Shown: one piece after another, positions 37,448 to 47,281 of the stretch
Layout of the letters: each line of letters begins with the position of its first letter
Position numbering within the stretch: the stretch's first letter is position 1
NCBI GenBank assembly: GCA_012031145.1
Contig: JAAUUH010000009.1
Location: 1-50,039, forward strand
Direction: 5' to 3'
Length of the DNA: 50,039 bases
From: Oscillatoriales cyanobacterium SM2_2_1
GTDB lineage: Bacteria > Cyanobacteriota > Cyanobacteriia > Pseudanabaenales > Pseudanabaenaceae
Notes under the pieces: generated by a model
Told to the model about the DNA's origin: nothing
What the model saw: the letters and a program-made list of their open reading frames with translations, nothing else
The model's database searches: none
Position numbers and translations under genes: made by a program

Positions 37448-37928
37448 GTTGCAATGCATCCTAACTAATTAGTAAAAATTGGTTTCAGAAAGCCCATAAC
37501 CCCATCGCAATCAGCGCCATCCTACCATCGTGCTGAACTTCTAGACTACGGGATCTCAAAGAACAAGCTCTGCCGATGCCAACAGGATCCCTCAGTTGGA
37601 TCCCTTAGTGGCGTTACTGAAAATTATCAAGTTTCATAAATTTTTGTTTAATTTTTGTAAATATTTTTGAATCACTCCCAGAGGGCGATCACCCTCCCCC
37701 ACCAATGATCGGGGCTCTAGGCTTGTCAGGACTGGGTTGGGCAGGATGTGAAGTTTGACGAATTATTAAACGGTGGGAAACGACTTCTTAACCTATCCCT
37801 ATAATGACGACATAAGAGAACGCCAATTCCTAATCCGCTCTACTTTTTTATTCATAGATTGTGATCTATAGATGCGGTGTTTTCTGCCAACTCATCACTT
37901 TGTCTAACCTTTGAGAGAGGAAAGTTAC
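37448..37928. promoter_or_regulatory. Divergent regulatory region of psaA and pstS
   Basis: About 480 bases. The distal part has a direct repeat GGATCCCT (two copies near 37586-37606) and an AT-rich tract around 37620-37675. A TATAAT at 37800-37805 is a good -10 hexamer for psaA, without a matching -35. The leader downstream contains the inverted repeat ATAGAT (37854-37859) and ATCTAT (37864-37869), 4 bases apart. The ribosome binding site AGAGGAA is just before 37923. HLR1-type sites for RpaB are expected at psaA promoters but I cannot point to a clear one. Confidence 0.5.
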
Positions 37929-40187
37929 ATGACGATTGCTCCTCAAAATCCAGAGGCAAAGGTGCGCGTTACGGTTGATCGGGATGTGGTTCCGACTTCA
38001 TTCGAGAAGTGGGGGCAGCCCGGACACTTTGATCGTACGCTTAAGAAGGGCCCCAAAACCACCACTTGGATTTGGAACCTTCACGCCGATGCCCACGACT
38101 TTGATAGCTTTAGTACACCTGAAGATACAGCTCGCAAGATTTTTTCGGCTCACTTCGGGCATTTAGGGATCATCTTTATTTGGCTCAGTGGTATGTACTA
38201 CCACGGGGCAAAATTTTCCAACTACGAAGCCTGGCTGGCTGACCCCATTGGCATTAAGCCCAGTGCTCAGCAGGTTTGGTCGATCGTGGGACAGGATATT
38301 CTCAATGCCGATGTCGGCGGTGGTTTCCAGGGGATTCAGATCACCTCTGGATTTTTCCATCTCTGGCGGGCATCGGGGATTACTAATGAGTATCAACTGC
38401 TCTGCACCGCGATTGGCGGGTTGGTAATGGCAGGTCTAATGTTCTTTGCCGGCTGGTTCCATTACCACAAGGCAGCTCCCAAGCTGGAATGGTTCCAAAA
38501 TGTGGAATCGATGATGAACCATCACTTGGCAGGCTTGCTAGGTCTGGGTTCCCTGTCTTGGGCGGGACACCAAATCCATGTTTCAATTCCCATTAACTAT
38601 TACCTGGATAAGGGTGTGCCGGCGTCCCAGATTCCGCTTCCCCATGAATTCATCCTCAATCCCCAACTGATGGCGGATATCTTCCCCAGTTTTGCCCAAG
38701 GTTTGACACCGTTCTTTACCTTTAACTGGGGGGTTTATGCCGACTTTCTGACCTTTAAGGGTGGTTTAAATCCCCAGACGGGCGCACTCTGGCTAACAGA
38801 TCAAGCCCATCACCATTTGGCGATCGCGACATTGTTCATCATCGCTGGGCATATGTACCGCACCAATTGGGGCATTGGTCACAGTATGAAGGAGATTCTG
38901 GAAGCCCACCGTGACCCCCTGCTTATTGGTGGCACGGGTCATAAAGGACTCTATGAGATTCTCACTAATTCATGGCATGCTCAGTTGGCGATCAACTTGG
39001 CAATGTTGGGCTCATTGACAATCATTGTCGCCCAGCATATGTATGCCATGCCTGCCTACCCCTATATTGCGGTTGACTACGCCACTCAGATTTCCCTGTT
39101 CACCCATCACATGTGGATTGGGGCCTTCTGTATTTGTGGTGGCGCGGCCCATGCCGGCATCTTTATGGTGCGCGATTATGTTCCTTCCGAGAATGTGAAC
39201 AATGTCTTGGATCGAATGTTGCGTCACCGTGATGCGATTATTTCCCATCTCAACTGGGTTTGCATCTTCCTTGGATTCCACAGCTTTGGTCTCTACATCC
39301 ACAATGACACCTTGCGTGCCCTCGGTCGCCCCCAAGACATGTTCTCGGATACGGCGATTCAGCTGCAGCCTGTTTTTGCCCAGTGGGTGCAAAGCCTTCA
39401 CACAGCCGCAGTAGGAACCACTGCCCCGTACACCAGTGCCTCGGTTAGCCCCATTTTTGGTGGTGATATTTTGGCGGTGGGTGGCAAAGTGGCAATGGCC
39501 CCAATGGTGTTGGGCACTGCAGACTTTATGGTGCACCACATCCATGCCTTCACAATTCACGTCACAGTACTGATTCTGCTGAAGGGCGTGCTCTATGCTC
39601 GCAACTCTCGCTTAATTCCTGATAAGGCGGAGTTGGGCTTCCGCTTCCCCTGCGACGGTCCAGGTCGTGGTGGTACGTGCCAAGTTTCTTCTTGGGATCA
39701 TGTCTTCCTTGGTCTGTTCTGGATGTACAACTGTATTTCCGTAGTGATTTTCCACTTCTCTTGGCGAATGCAGTCGGATATCTTTGGCACCGTGGCAGCG
39801 GATGGCACGATCACTAACATGACGGGTAACAACTTTGCCCAAAGTGCGATCACGATTAATGGCTGGCTACGTGACTTCCTCTGGGCGCAAGCTTCCCAAG
39901 TCATTCAGTCCTATGGTTCGGCTTTGTCGGCCTACGGTCTGTTGTTTTTGGGTGCCCACTTCATTTGGGCCTTCAGCTTAATGTTCCTATTTAGTGGTCG
40001 CGGCTACTGGCAAGAGTTGATTGAGTCCATTGTTTGGGCCCACAACAAGCTGAATGTTGCCCCTGCAATTCAACCACGGGCATTGAGCATTACCCAAGGT
40101 CGTGCGGTCGGCTTGGCCCATTATCTTTTGGGAGGAATTGCCACCACTTGGGCGTTCTTCCTAGCACGTTTCGCTGCACTTGGCTAA
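37929..40187 (+). CDS. psaA: Photosystem I P700 apoprotein A1
   Basis: PsaA and PsaB form the core of photosystem I in the thylakoid and carry P700 and most of the electron chain. The 752-residue protein has eleven membrane helices. The FX iron-sulfur cluster loop [12 protein letters not shown] is at about residues 575-590, and histidine-rich antenna helices such as [20 protein letters not shown] are present. The ATG at 37929 gives [14 protein letters not shown]; the longer frame from 37911 uses a non-ATG codon and is rejected. The loop [13 protein letters not shown] is shorter than in Thermosynechococcus as I recall it. Confidence 0.98.
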   Translation: MTIAPQNPEAKVRVTVDRDVVPTSFEKWGQPGHFDRTLKKGPKTTTWIWNLHADAHDFDSFSTPEDTARKIFSAHFGHLGIIFIWLSGMYYHGAKFSNYEAWLADPIGIKPSAQQVWSIVGQDILNADVGGGFQGIQITSGFFHLWRASGITNEYQLLCTAIGGLVMAGLMFFAGWFHYHKAAPKLEWFQNVESMMNHHLAGLLGLGSLSWAGHQIHVSIPINYYLDKGVPASQIPLPHEFILNPQLMADIFPSFAQGLTPFFTFNWGVYADFLTFKGGLNPQTGALWLTDQAHHHLAIATLFIIAGHMYRTNWGIGHSMKEILEAHRDPLLIGGTGHKGLYEILTNSWHAQLAINLAMLGSLTIIVAQHMYAMPAYPYIAVDYATQISLFTHHMWIGAFCICGGAAHAGIFMVRDYVPSENVNNVLDRMLRHRDAIISHLNWVCIFLGFHSFGLYIHNDTLRALGRPQDMFSDTAIQLQPVFAQWVQSLHTAAVGTTAPYTSASVSPIFGGDILAVGGKVAMAPMVLGTADFMVHHIHAFTIHVTVLILLKGVLYARNSRLIPDKAELGFRFPCDGPGRGGTCQVSSWDHVFLGLFWMYNCISVVIFHFSWRMQSDIFGTVAADGTITNMTGNNFAQSAITINGWLRDFLWAQASQVIQSYGSALSAYGLLFLGAHFIWAFSLMFLFSGRGYWQELIESIVWAHNKLNVAPAIQPRALSITQGRAVGLAHYLLGGIATTWAFFLARFAALG

Positions 40188-40205
40188 CGGAGAATACTGA
40201 GTACT

Positions 40206-42422
40206 ATGGCAACTAAATTCCCTAAATTTAGCCAGGATCTCGCCAATGATCCCACCACACGGAGGATTTGGTACGCGATCGCCACAGCCAATGACTTTGA
40301 GAGCCACGATGGTGTTACCGAAGAAAGCTTGTATCAAAAGATATTTGCTTCCCACTTCGGTCACTTGGCAATCATTTTCCTGTGGACTTCTGGCAACCTG
40401 TTCCACGTAGCGTGGCAGGGTAACTTTGAGCAATGGATTAAGGATCCTCTGAACGTTCGCCCTATCGCCCACGCGATTTGGGATCCCCAATTTGGGGCTG
40501 CCGCCACCGAAGCTTATACCCAAGGTGGTGCCGCTGGCCCAGTGGACATCAGCTACTCTGGCGTTTATCACTGGTGGTACACCATCGGGATGCGCACAAA
40601 TGGCGAACTGTACACCGGTGCCATCTGGATGCTGATCTTTTCGGCCGTACTGCTATTTGCTGGCTGGTTGCACCTGCAACCCAGCTTCCGTCCTAGCCTG
40701 TCATGGTTCAAGAATGCTGAATCTCGCCTTAACCACCACTTGGCAGGGCTATTTGGCGTTTCTTCTCTGGCCTGGACAGGGCATCTGGTGCACGTAGCTA
40801 TTCCCGAATCCCGTGGTCAGCATGTGGGTTGGGATAACTTTCTCAGCGTCGCCCCCCACCCCGCTGGTCTTGCCCCCTTCTTTACTGGCAACTGGGGTGT
40901 CTATGCCGAAAGTCCTGATACGGCCAACCATATCTTTGGTACTGCCCAGGGCTCTGGAACTGCCATCTTGACCTTTTTAGGTGGATTCCATCCCCAAACT
41001 GAGTCCCTATGGCTGACGGACATGGCGCACCACCATTTGGCGATCGCCGTGATTTTCATCATTGCGGGACATATGTACCGCACCAACTTCGGCATTGGGC
41101 ATAGCATCCGGGAGATTTTGGCCACACACCGTCCCCCCGAAGGCACACCCCTAGGTGGATTCTTGGGCGAAGGTCACAAGGGCTTGTATGACACAATCAA
41201 CAACTCTTTGCACTTCCAACTTGGGCTCGCTTTAGCTGCCCTAGGCGTCGTGACCTCCCTAGTTGCCCAGCACATGTATTCCCTGCCGCCATACGCTTTT
41301 ATGGCTAGGGACTACACCACCCAAGCGGCACTTTATACCCATCACCAGTACATTGCCGGATTTTTGATGGTCGGTGCCTTTGCCCATGGTGCAATCTTCT
41401 TTGTGCGGGACTATGATCCTGAGGCAAACAAGAACAATGTATTGGCTCGGGTTCTGGAGCACAAGGAAGCGATCATCTCCCACTTGTCTTGGGTCTCCCT
41501 ATTCTTAGGCTTCCATACCCTAGGGATTTACGTCCACAACGATGTCATGCAGGCCTTTGGCACTCCGGAAAAGCAGATTTTGATTGAGCCGGTCTTTGCC
41601 CAATTCATTCAAGCTGCCCATGGAAAAGCTCTCTATGGTTTTGACACACTGCTGTCCGACAGCGCCAGTGCCGCAGCGACAACTGGGGCGGCTTGGTTGC
41701 CCGGCTGGTTGCAAGCCATCAATGCCGGTAACAACTCACTGTTCCTCACCATTGGGCCTGGTGATTTCTTAATCCACCATGCGATCGCCCTGGGACTGCA
41801 TACCACTACCTTGATCTTAGTCAAGGGTGCGTTGGATGCCCGTGGCTCGAAACTGATGCCCGACAAGAAGGACTTCGGCTATAGCTTCCCTTGCGATGGC
41901 CCTGGACGTGGCGGCACCTGCGATATCTCTGCTTGGGATTCTTTCTACCTAGCCATGTTCTGGATGCTAAACACCCTCGGTTGGATTACCTTCTACTGGC
42001 ATTGGAAGCACTTGGGCATTTGGCAGGGCAACGTGTCTCAGTTCAATGAGTCATCGGTAACAATCATGGGATGGCTGCGGGACTACCTGTGGCTCAACTC
42101 GGCTCAGTTGATCAATGGCTACAATCCTTACGGAATGAATAACATTTCTGTCTGGGCGTGGATGTTCCTATTTGGTCACTTAGTCTGGGCAACAGGCTTC
42201 ATGTTCTTGATCTCATGGCGAGGCTACTGGCAAGAGCTCATCGAAACCTTGGTATGGGCTCACCAACGCACGCCCTTGGCGAACTTGGTGCAATGGAAAG
42301 ACAAGCCCGTGGCACTGTCCATTATCCAAGCTCGTGTCGTGGGTCTAGCTCACTTCACAGTTGGCTATGTGTTGACATACGCTGCCTTTGTCATTGCTTC
42401 AACAGCGACGGCCTTTGGTTAA
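40206..42422 (+). CDS. psaB: Photosystem I P700 apoprotein A2
   Basis: The partner of PsaA in the P700 heterodimer. The 738-residue protein has eleven membrane helices, the matching FX loop [15 protein letters not shown] and the family start [20 protein letters not shown]. The stretch [20 protein letters not shown] is typical of cyanobacterial PsaB. It starts 18 bases after psaA; the two are almost certainly cotranscribed and end at a strong terminator 32 bases downstream. Confidence 0.98.
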   Translation: MATKFPKFSQDLANDPTTRRIWYAIATANDFESHDGVTEESLYQKIFASHFGHLAIIFLWTSGNLFHVAWQGNFEQWIKDPLNVRPIAHAIWDPQFGAAATEAYTQGGAAGPVDISYSGVYHWWYTIGMRTNGELYTGAIWMLIFSAVLLFAGWLHLQPSFRPSLSWFKNAESRLNHHLAGLFGVSSLAWTGHLVHVAIPESRGQHVGWDNFLSVAPHPAGLAPFFTGNWGVYAESPDTANHIFGTAQGSGTAILTFLGGFHPQTESLWLTDMAHHHLAIAVIFIIAGHMYRTNFGIGHSIREILATHRPPEGTPLGGFLGEGHKGLYDTINNSLHFQLGLALAALGVVTSLVAQHMYSLPPYAFMARDYTTQAALYTHHQYIAGFLMVGAFAHGAIFFVRDYDPEANKNNVLARVLEHKEAIISHLSWVSLFLGFHTLGIYVHNDVMQAFGTPEKQILIEPVFAQFIQAAHGKALYGFDTLLSDSASAAATTGAAWLPGWLQAINAGNNSLFLTIGPGDFLIHHAIALGLHTTTLILVKGALDARGSKLMPDKKDFGYSFPCDGPGRGGTCDISAWDSFYLAMFWMLNTLGWITFYWHWKHLGIWQGNVSQFNESSVTIMGWLRDYLWLNSAQLINGYNPYGMNNISVWAWMFLFGHLVWATGFMFLISWRGYWQELIETLVWAHQRTPLANLVQWKDKPVALSIIQARVVGLAHFTVGYVLTYAAFVIASTATAFG

Positions 42423-42453
42423 CTTAGCTCTCTAGAGCCCTAGTTTATTGGTG

Positions 42454-42479
42454 ATCCCCTCCCCTTGGAGGGGATTTTT
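42454..42479 (+). terminator. Rho-independent terminator after psaB
   Basis: ATCCCCTCC (42454-42462) and GGAGGGGAT (42467-42475) form a 9-base stem with a 4-base loop, followed by TTTT (42475-42479). It closes the psaA-psaB transcript ahead of the tRNA gene. Confidence 0.93.
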
Positions 42480-42524
42480 ATTTGGCGGATTAGGGAATCT
42501 AGCTGTAATATGAAGGATGATGCA

Positions 42525-42598
42525 CGGGATGTAGCGCAGCTTGGTAGCGCGCCTGCTTTGGGAGCAGGATGTCGCGGGTTCAAATCCTGCCATCCCGA
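42525..42598 (+). tRNA. tRNA-Pro (anticodon UGG)
   Basis: A complete cloverleaf. The acceptor stem CGGGATG (42525-42531) pairs with CATCCCG (42591-42597), with discriminator A at 42598. The anticodon stem CCTGC/GCAGG encloses TTTGGGA with anticodon TGG at 42559-42561. The T arm is GCGGG-TTCAAAT-CCTGC. No CCA is encoded. Confidence 0.97.
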
Positions 42599-42988
42599 TT
42601 AGTTTCTTGATACTTGGATGGTGCAGTTATGCCTTGCAGGGCTACCGTTGGAAATCTCGTCACTGCTACGTCCTAGGATTTGAATGTAACAGACTTACAA
42701 AGATCAACAGCAGAGAACCTTGGTCAAAGATCTGCTGACAATCCTTGCCCTATGGCATAGAACGTCACTATCGAAAATGATGATGGGGAATCCAGGAAAT
42801 TAGGCGAACAGTTATCTTCGCAATGCCATCGCCCAAAGACCGAGCTTGGTGTAAATTCTGTTACTGGAAAAAAGCTTGCCCCAGATTCAAGAAAAATCCT
42901 CTGAACTCTAGACAGCTCAGAGGAGGATGGTGCGTTTTGATTACTTTTGGGGTTTTTAAGGAAGTGGGGATGAATCTTGAAGTATGTC
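42599..42988. other. Intergenic region between tRNA-Pro and apcF
   Basis: About 390 bases at the 3' side of both neighbours. Only the apcF terminator (42892-42924) is recognisable. Two short open frames (42541-42738 plus strand, 42724-43005 minus strand) lack any protein-like pattern and one overlaps the tRNA. Confidence 0.6.
42892..42924 (-). terminator. Rho-independent terminator after apcF
   Basis: On the minus strand TCCTCTGA and TCAGAGGA (plus coordinates 42917-42924 and 42897-42904) form an 8-base stem with a 12-base loop and are followed by a T run (the A run at 42892-42896 on the plus strand). It lies about 65 bases after the apcF stop. Confidence 0.88.
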
Positions 42989-43486
42989 CTAGAGGCTAAT
43001 CTCACTCAACTGACGACCCATGTAATCGAAGGGTTCAGCAAGCCAATCGGCGCGATCATCCACTAACTCCATGCACAACTCCTTAAGAATTTGAATGCCA
43101 CGCACTGTAGGGCCAATCGGGACTCCAAGGGAATTGTAGGTGTCCCGCAGCCCTTGGAGAACACGCTCATTAAGAACATCACAGTCGCCAGCGACAAGGG
43201 CATAGGTGGCATAGCGCAGGTAATAGTCCATGTCGCGGAGGCAGGCAGCATAGCGGCGAGTGGTGTAAGCATTGCCGCCGGGACGAATCAGGTCTGGAAC
43301 TTCATCAAAAAGCTGTGATCCCGCTTGACGGACAAGGGTAGATGCGCTGCCGGTGATTTTGGTGGCGGCAGCAGCACGGGCAACTCCCGTGGCAAAATAG
43401 GATTTTAGGCGGTCAAGAGCGTTGCGATCTAAATAACGCCCTGTGGCATCATAGACACCAATCAGGCTCGTTACGGCATCTTTCAT
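42989..43486 (-). CDS. apcF: Allophycocyanin beta-18-type subunit ApcF
   Basis: ApcF is a variant allophycocyanin beta chain in the phycobilisome core, in the discs that pass energy to the linker-bound terminal emitters. The 165-residue protein matches the ApcF pattern: KDAVTSLIGVYDATGRYLDR, IRPGGNAYTTRRYAACLRDM (the Cys there binds phycocyanobilin), LQGLRDTYNSLGVPIGPTVR and a C-terminal FDYMGRQLSEISL. Common ApcB differs most at the ends. The apcA, apcB and apcC genes are not adjacent, which is normal for apcF. A terminator follows. Confidence 0.9.
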   Translation of the reverse strand: MKDAVTSLIGVYDATGRYLDRNALDRLKSYFATGVARAAAATKITGSASTLVRQAGSQLFDEVPDLIRPGGNAYTTRRYAACLRDMDYYLRYATYALVAGDCDVLNERVLQGLRDTYNSLGVPIGPTVRGIQILKELCMELVDDRADWLAEPFDYMGRQLSEISL

Positions 43487-43617
43487 ATGGGGCTCCTCGA
43501 AAATAACTTTTTAGTAACAATGGGGAGTAAAAGGGATTCGTCTTTATGTATTCTTACTACATTACAGGACTTTCCAACCGCCGTCACGAACCTATCGCAA
43601 TGTGAAGTGGAGCAGGC

Positions 43618-44826
43618 ATGATGAAATGGGTCAGTTGTCTTTCGACAAAGGTTTCCCTAGAGGCGGCAGTGCAGGATTTGGCAGTGCAGGTGCTTGCCGG
43701 CTTGGGTAGCAATGTGCCTGATTTGGGGCTCCTTTTTGTTTCTAGTGCTTTTGCAAGTGACTTTAGCCGACTGTTACCCCTGTTGACGGCAGAGATAGAG
43801 ATTCCCTATTTAATCGGCTGCTCTGGGTCAGGGGTGGTAGCCCATAGGGAGGAACTGGAAGATCAGCCGGCGATCGCCCTGATGGTTGGGCACTTACCCG
43901 ATGTATCGTTGCGCGTTTTTCACCTTGAGGAGTCCGATCTGCCGGATTTGGACAGTCCCCCCGACCGCTGGCAGGAGTGCGTGGGTATTAGTGGCACGTC
44001 CCAGCCTAATTTTGTGCTCTTGGCAGATGCGTTTTCCTTTCCCATCAATGACTTTTTGCAGGGGTTAGACTATGCCTATCCCGCAGCGGTAAAGGTGGGA
44101 GGACTAGCCAGCAGTGGTGGATTAGATGCCAATACCCTATTCGCAATCGTCGAGGGGGGTTCCCCAAAGCTCCACCGCCACGGACTTTTGGGACTGGGTT
44201 TTTGGGGCGATTTGACCCTCGATGCGATTGTGGCCCAGGGATGTCGTCCCATTGGACGGGTGATGCAAATTTCTGAGTGTGATCGCAATTTGATCCTATC
44301 CCTAGAGGGCAAGCCACCTCTGCGGGTGCTACAGGATATTATCAATGACCTCAGTAGCGGCGATCGCGAGTTGGCCCAGCATTCGTTGTTTGTGGGTGTG
44401 GTCACCAACGAGTTCAAGTCGGCTCCGGAACCGGGAGACTTTTTGATTCGGAATATTATTGGCGTCGATCCGCGGACGGGGGTGATTGCGGTGGGCGATC
44501 GCCTGCGCTCGGGGCAGCGGGTGCAACTACACCTCAGGGACGCCCAAGCTTCTGCCCAGGACTTGCGGGATGCCCTCGAACGCTATACCAACTATGTTTC
44601 TCCAGATGCGGAAGTGGCAGCCGCCCTGATGTTTTCCTGCGTGGGGCGGGGGGAACGGCTCTACGGAAAGAGCAATTTTGACTCTCAGCAGTTGCGCGAG
44701 TATTTAGGCTCGATTCCCCTGAGTGGCTTCTTCTGTTCGGGGGAAATTGGCCCGGTTGCCGATGTCACCTATCTGCACGGGTACACGACAGTTTTGGGCA
44801 TTCTGCGACCACGGCAGGGAACTTAG
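43618..44826 (+). CDS. FIST domain-containing protein
   Basis: A 402-residue protein with an N-terminal FIST_N region ([52 protein letters not shown]) and a C-terminal FIST_C region ([39 protein letters not shown]). FIST domains are thought to bind small ligands such as amino acids in signalling proteins; cyanobacterial stand-alone forms have no fixed role. It is divergent from apcF with 130 bases between. The start may be 43618 or 43621; the latter fits the GGAG at 43609 better. Confidence 0.9.
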   Translation: MMKWVSCLSTKVSLEAAVQDLAVQVLAGLGSNVPDLGLLFVSSAFASDFSRLLPLLTAEIEIPYLIGCSGSGVVAHREELEDQPAIALMVGHLPDVSLRVFHLEESDLPDLDSPPDRWQECVGISGTSQPNFVLLADAFSFPINDFLQGLDYAYPAAVKVGGLASSGGLDANTLFAIVEGGSPKLHRHGLLGLGFWGDLTLDAIVAQGCRPIGRVMQISECDRNLILSLEGKPPLRVLQDIINDLSSGDRELAQHSLFVGVVTNEFKSAPEPGDFLIRNIIGVDPRTGVIAVGDRLRSGQRVQLHLRDAQASAQDLRDALERYTNYVSPDAEVAAALMFSCVGRGERLYGKSNFDSQQLREYLGSIPLSGFFCSGEIGPVADVTYLHGYTTVLGILRPRQGT

Positions 44827-45770
44827 GACTTGGGCATCACTGGCGGTGAGTTGGGGTCTTGAAATAGGGGCAAAATTTCGTTGCAAAAGGCCTCAGTGGC
44901 TTTAGAGCGGTAGCGATTGGGATTGCGAATTTGGCAAAGCGTGCGAGTAATCACTAAATTTTCAATGGGTACTTGGCTAAGTTCTCGATTGTGAAGCTCT
45001 TTTTCGATCGCCGTAACCGATAAAAAGGCAGCTCCAAGCCCAGCCTGCACAGCATTTTTGATCGCCTCAATAGAGTTGAGTTCCATCTCGATGGTTAGCT
45101 GCTTAGGGTCAACCCCGGCGCGGGTGAGCACCTGATCGATCACCTTGCGGATCGTAGATTGGGAGTCCAGGGTAATGAACTGCAATTTGTATAACTTCTC
45201 CCGAGGTAAAGTGCCCGACTGGGCTAGGGGATGAAATGCCGGCAGGACGAGGGCCAACTCATCCTCGGAGTAGGGGATAATCTCTAATGTGTCCTGAAGT
45301 TCTGGGGGCACCTCTCCACCGATAATGGCCAGATCTAACTGCCCATTGGCTACGCTCCAAGCGGTTCGCCGTGTGGAATGGACATGGAGCTGCACCGAAA
45401 CTTCGGGGTATTTTTTCCGAAACAGTCCGATCATCCGAGGCATTAGGTAGGTTCCTGTGGTCTGACTCGCACCCACAATCAGCGTTCCTCCCTGTAAGTT
45501 TTGTAGGTCTTCGATCGCCCGGCAGGTCTCTTGGCATAAGCTAAGGATTCGGTCACCATAGGAAAGCAACAGTTGCCCCGCCTCGGTCAGTTGTGCCCGC
45601 CGCCCACCCCGATCAAACAAGGGAACTGCCAACTGCCGCTCAAGGTGCTGCACCTGTAAACTAACTGCAGGTTGGGAAACGTAGAGACTATCTGCTGCCC
45701 GCTTAAAACTGCCCTCAAGGGCGATCGCCTTAAGAATTCGCAATTGATCTAACGTAAACGGGACATCCAT
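44823..45770 (-). CDS. rbcR: LysR family regulator, RbcR type
   Basis: A 315-residue LysR regulator. The N-terminal helix-turn-helix ([20 protein letters not shown], then [20 protein letters not shown]) is nearly identical to the cyanobacterial and plastid RbcR/Ycf30 group as I recall it, which controls Rubisco and carbon-concentrating genes. The sensor domain has [15 protein letters not shown] and [11 protein letters not shown]. It ends four bases inside the end of the convergent FIST gene. It is divergent from a roadblock-like gene, the classic arrangement for a LysR regulator and a target, but no rbc genes are near. Confidence 0.87.
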   Translation of the reverse strand: MDVPFTLDQLRILKAIALEGSFKRAADSLYVSQPAVSLQVQHLERQLAVPLFDRGGRRAQLTEAGQLLLSYGDRILSLCQETCRAIEDLQNLQGGTLIVGASQTTGTYLMPRMIGLFRKKYPEVSVQLHVHSTRRTAWSVANGQLDLAIIGGEVPPELQDTLEIIPYSEDELALVLPAFHPLAQSGTLPREKLYKLQFITLDSQSTIRKVIDQVLTRAGVDPKQLTIEMELNSIEAIKNAVQAGLGAAFLSVTAIEKELHNRELSQVPIENLVITRTLCQIRNPNRYRSKATEAFCNEILPLFQDPNSPPVMPKS

Positions 45771-45815
45771 CATAAGCCATCAGAATAAAGGGTCAGGAGC
45801 AAGACAAACAGGAAC

Positions 45816-46646
45816 ATGAACCAAGTCGAGATTCAAAAGTTTATTGACCTTGAGGGTGTCATGGGGCTCATGCTCACCAAACGCAGGATGCGCCCATACT
45901 TTTTTCGATTGGGTTTTGTGGCCGAACCGGTCAAAGAGGCTTTGTCGCAAGCCATATTGCAGGTTTTAGAGACCTTAACAGAGGATTTGGATTCTTTTGA
46001 GTTCCACTTTACCGAAAATCGGATCTTTATATACAAGTTGTCACAGGGCTTGCTCTTGCTTGTGGTTACCGATGCAAATCTTAACTATTCTGCCTATCAG
46101 AAATTGCTGCCGGACTTTCGGTGTCATCTAGAGAAGGACACCTATCAGGCAGTATCGTCGCTTAAGCACAGCCTAGGCAGTGAAACACTGCCGACCCAAC
46201 CCCTGATTCCGACGCCCATCGAAACCCAGCCGATGCCTGCGCCCCAGCCTGCCGCACCTCCAGCGATGGCAACTCGGGTGCCCCCTGCAGCTCCATCCTT
46301 GCCGGTAGTACCGCGATCGCCCACTGTACCGAGTTGCGACCAAGTGATGGAGTCCCTGAATGTTTTGAGTCGGTATGCCACCCAATATCTCGGCAAAATG
46401 GTGGTAATTAACTACTGGAAGGTGACGCGCCCCGACTGCCCAAGCCTAGAAGGGCTTAGCTTAGACCGCGCTGCCCAGTTTGTGCTGTCCCGACCGATGG
46501 CGGCAGAGGACTTGGCGGATACTGTGCAGGTGTGGGTAAGAGCATTTGTGCAGAAGTGCAAAACCGTGATTAAAAATTTTGACGCGATGGTGCAGAACGA
46601 TTGTGGAACCGCGCAACAACGGCGCTGGCTGGGGTTGGATTCCTAG
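45816..46646 (+). CDS. Roadblock/LC7-like protein with proline-rich linker and C-terminal helical domain
   Basis: A 276-residue protein in three parts. Residues about 10-110 look like a roadblock/LC7 fold (DLEGVMGLMLTKRRMRPYFF, ENRIFIYKLSQGLLLLVVTD), residues about 125-175 are a proline/alanine-rich linker (PTPIETQPMPAPQPAAPPAM), and the last 90 residues are helical (VMESLNVLSRYATQYLGKMV). Roadblock proteins usually regulate small GTPases or signalling complexes. I do not recognise the C-terminal domain. It is divergent from rbcR, 45 bases between starts. Confidence 0.7.
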   Translation: MNQVEIQKFIDLEGVMGLMLTKRRMRPYFFRLGFVAEPVKEALSQAILQVLETLTEDLDSFEFHFTENRIFIYKLSQGLLLLVVTDANLNYSAYQKLLPDFRCHLEKDTYQAVSSLKHSLGSETLPTQPLIPTPIETQPMPAPQPAAPPAMATRVPPAAPSLPVVPRSPTVPSCDQVMESLNVLSRYATQYLGKMVVINYWKVTRPDCPSLEGLSLDRAAQFVLSRPMAAEDLADTVQVWVRAFVQKCKTVIKNFDAMVQNDCGTAQQRRWLGLDS

Positions 46647-47158
46647 GGGGAAGCCCGGATCGTAAACGCTCCCCGACAGTCGAGCCCGCTGGGGGTGAGG
46701 CTAAGGTGCTCTAGGGCAAAGTCATCCCCCAGGTGATGGCAAAGTTTTTGCAACACCGCCAGACGGCTGGCATCATCTTGAGCCCCTTCGGCTAGGGGAG
46801 CTAAATGGGGGGGCAGCACCGACTGAAACAGGGGCGATCGCCAACAGTGCTGCAGATCGGTGGGGGACAGAACCCCACTGAGGGTAACTTCGATTGGCTC
46901 CAAAAGCCGTAGGGATTCTCCCCTAAGGATCTGGGCAATATTGAGATGAATGGCTGAGGAACGCAGGTCTAGGGCAGTGAGGTGCAACCCCTGGTACGTG
47001 ACGCCCCTTGCCCTTACCGTGGCTTCGGGAATGGATCCACCCCAGAGTTGCCGCAGATTGCCGCCAATGTGAATCTCGAGGGTGTCAAGATGTTCCACCT
47101 GCGATCGCAGCCACAGCTTGAGCAATGGGGTAAGGGTCGATAACAGTGAACGGGCCAT
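46643..47158 (-). CDS. DUF2993 (LmeA-like) family protein
   Basis: A 171-residue protein with the pattern of the DUF2993/LmeA family: a short N-terminal hydrophobic lead, then DTLEIHIGGNLRQLWGGSIP, the repeated beta pattern GVTYQGLHLTALDLRSSAIH and a central SLRLLEPIEVTLSGVLSPTDL. Members bind phospholipid and in actinobacteria affect the envelope. The ATG at 47158 is preferred to a GTG at 47167. It overlaps the end of the roadblock-like gene by four bases (convergent). Confidence 0.72.
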   Translation of the reverse strand: MARSLLSTLTPLLKLWLRSQVEHLDTLEIHIGGNLRQLWGGSIPEATVRARGVTYQGLHLTALDLRSSAIHLNIAQILRGESLRLLEPIEVTLSGVLSPTDLQHCWRSPLFQSVLPPHLAPLAEGAQDDASRLAVLQKLCHHLGDDFALEHLSLTPSGLDCRGAFTIRASP

Positions 47159-47281
47159 TAAGAGCACGAAAAAATTGCAGTAGAGCTAGAATAACGCGAT
47201 CAGTGGTGAATACGTCATCTTGCGGTGCGATTACCCCGTCAGCGGTGGCATAATAGGCGAGATTTTGCAGTAAAAGCCCCC

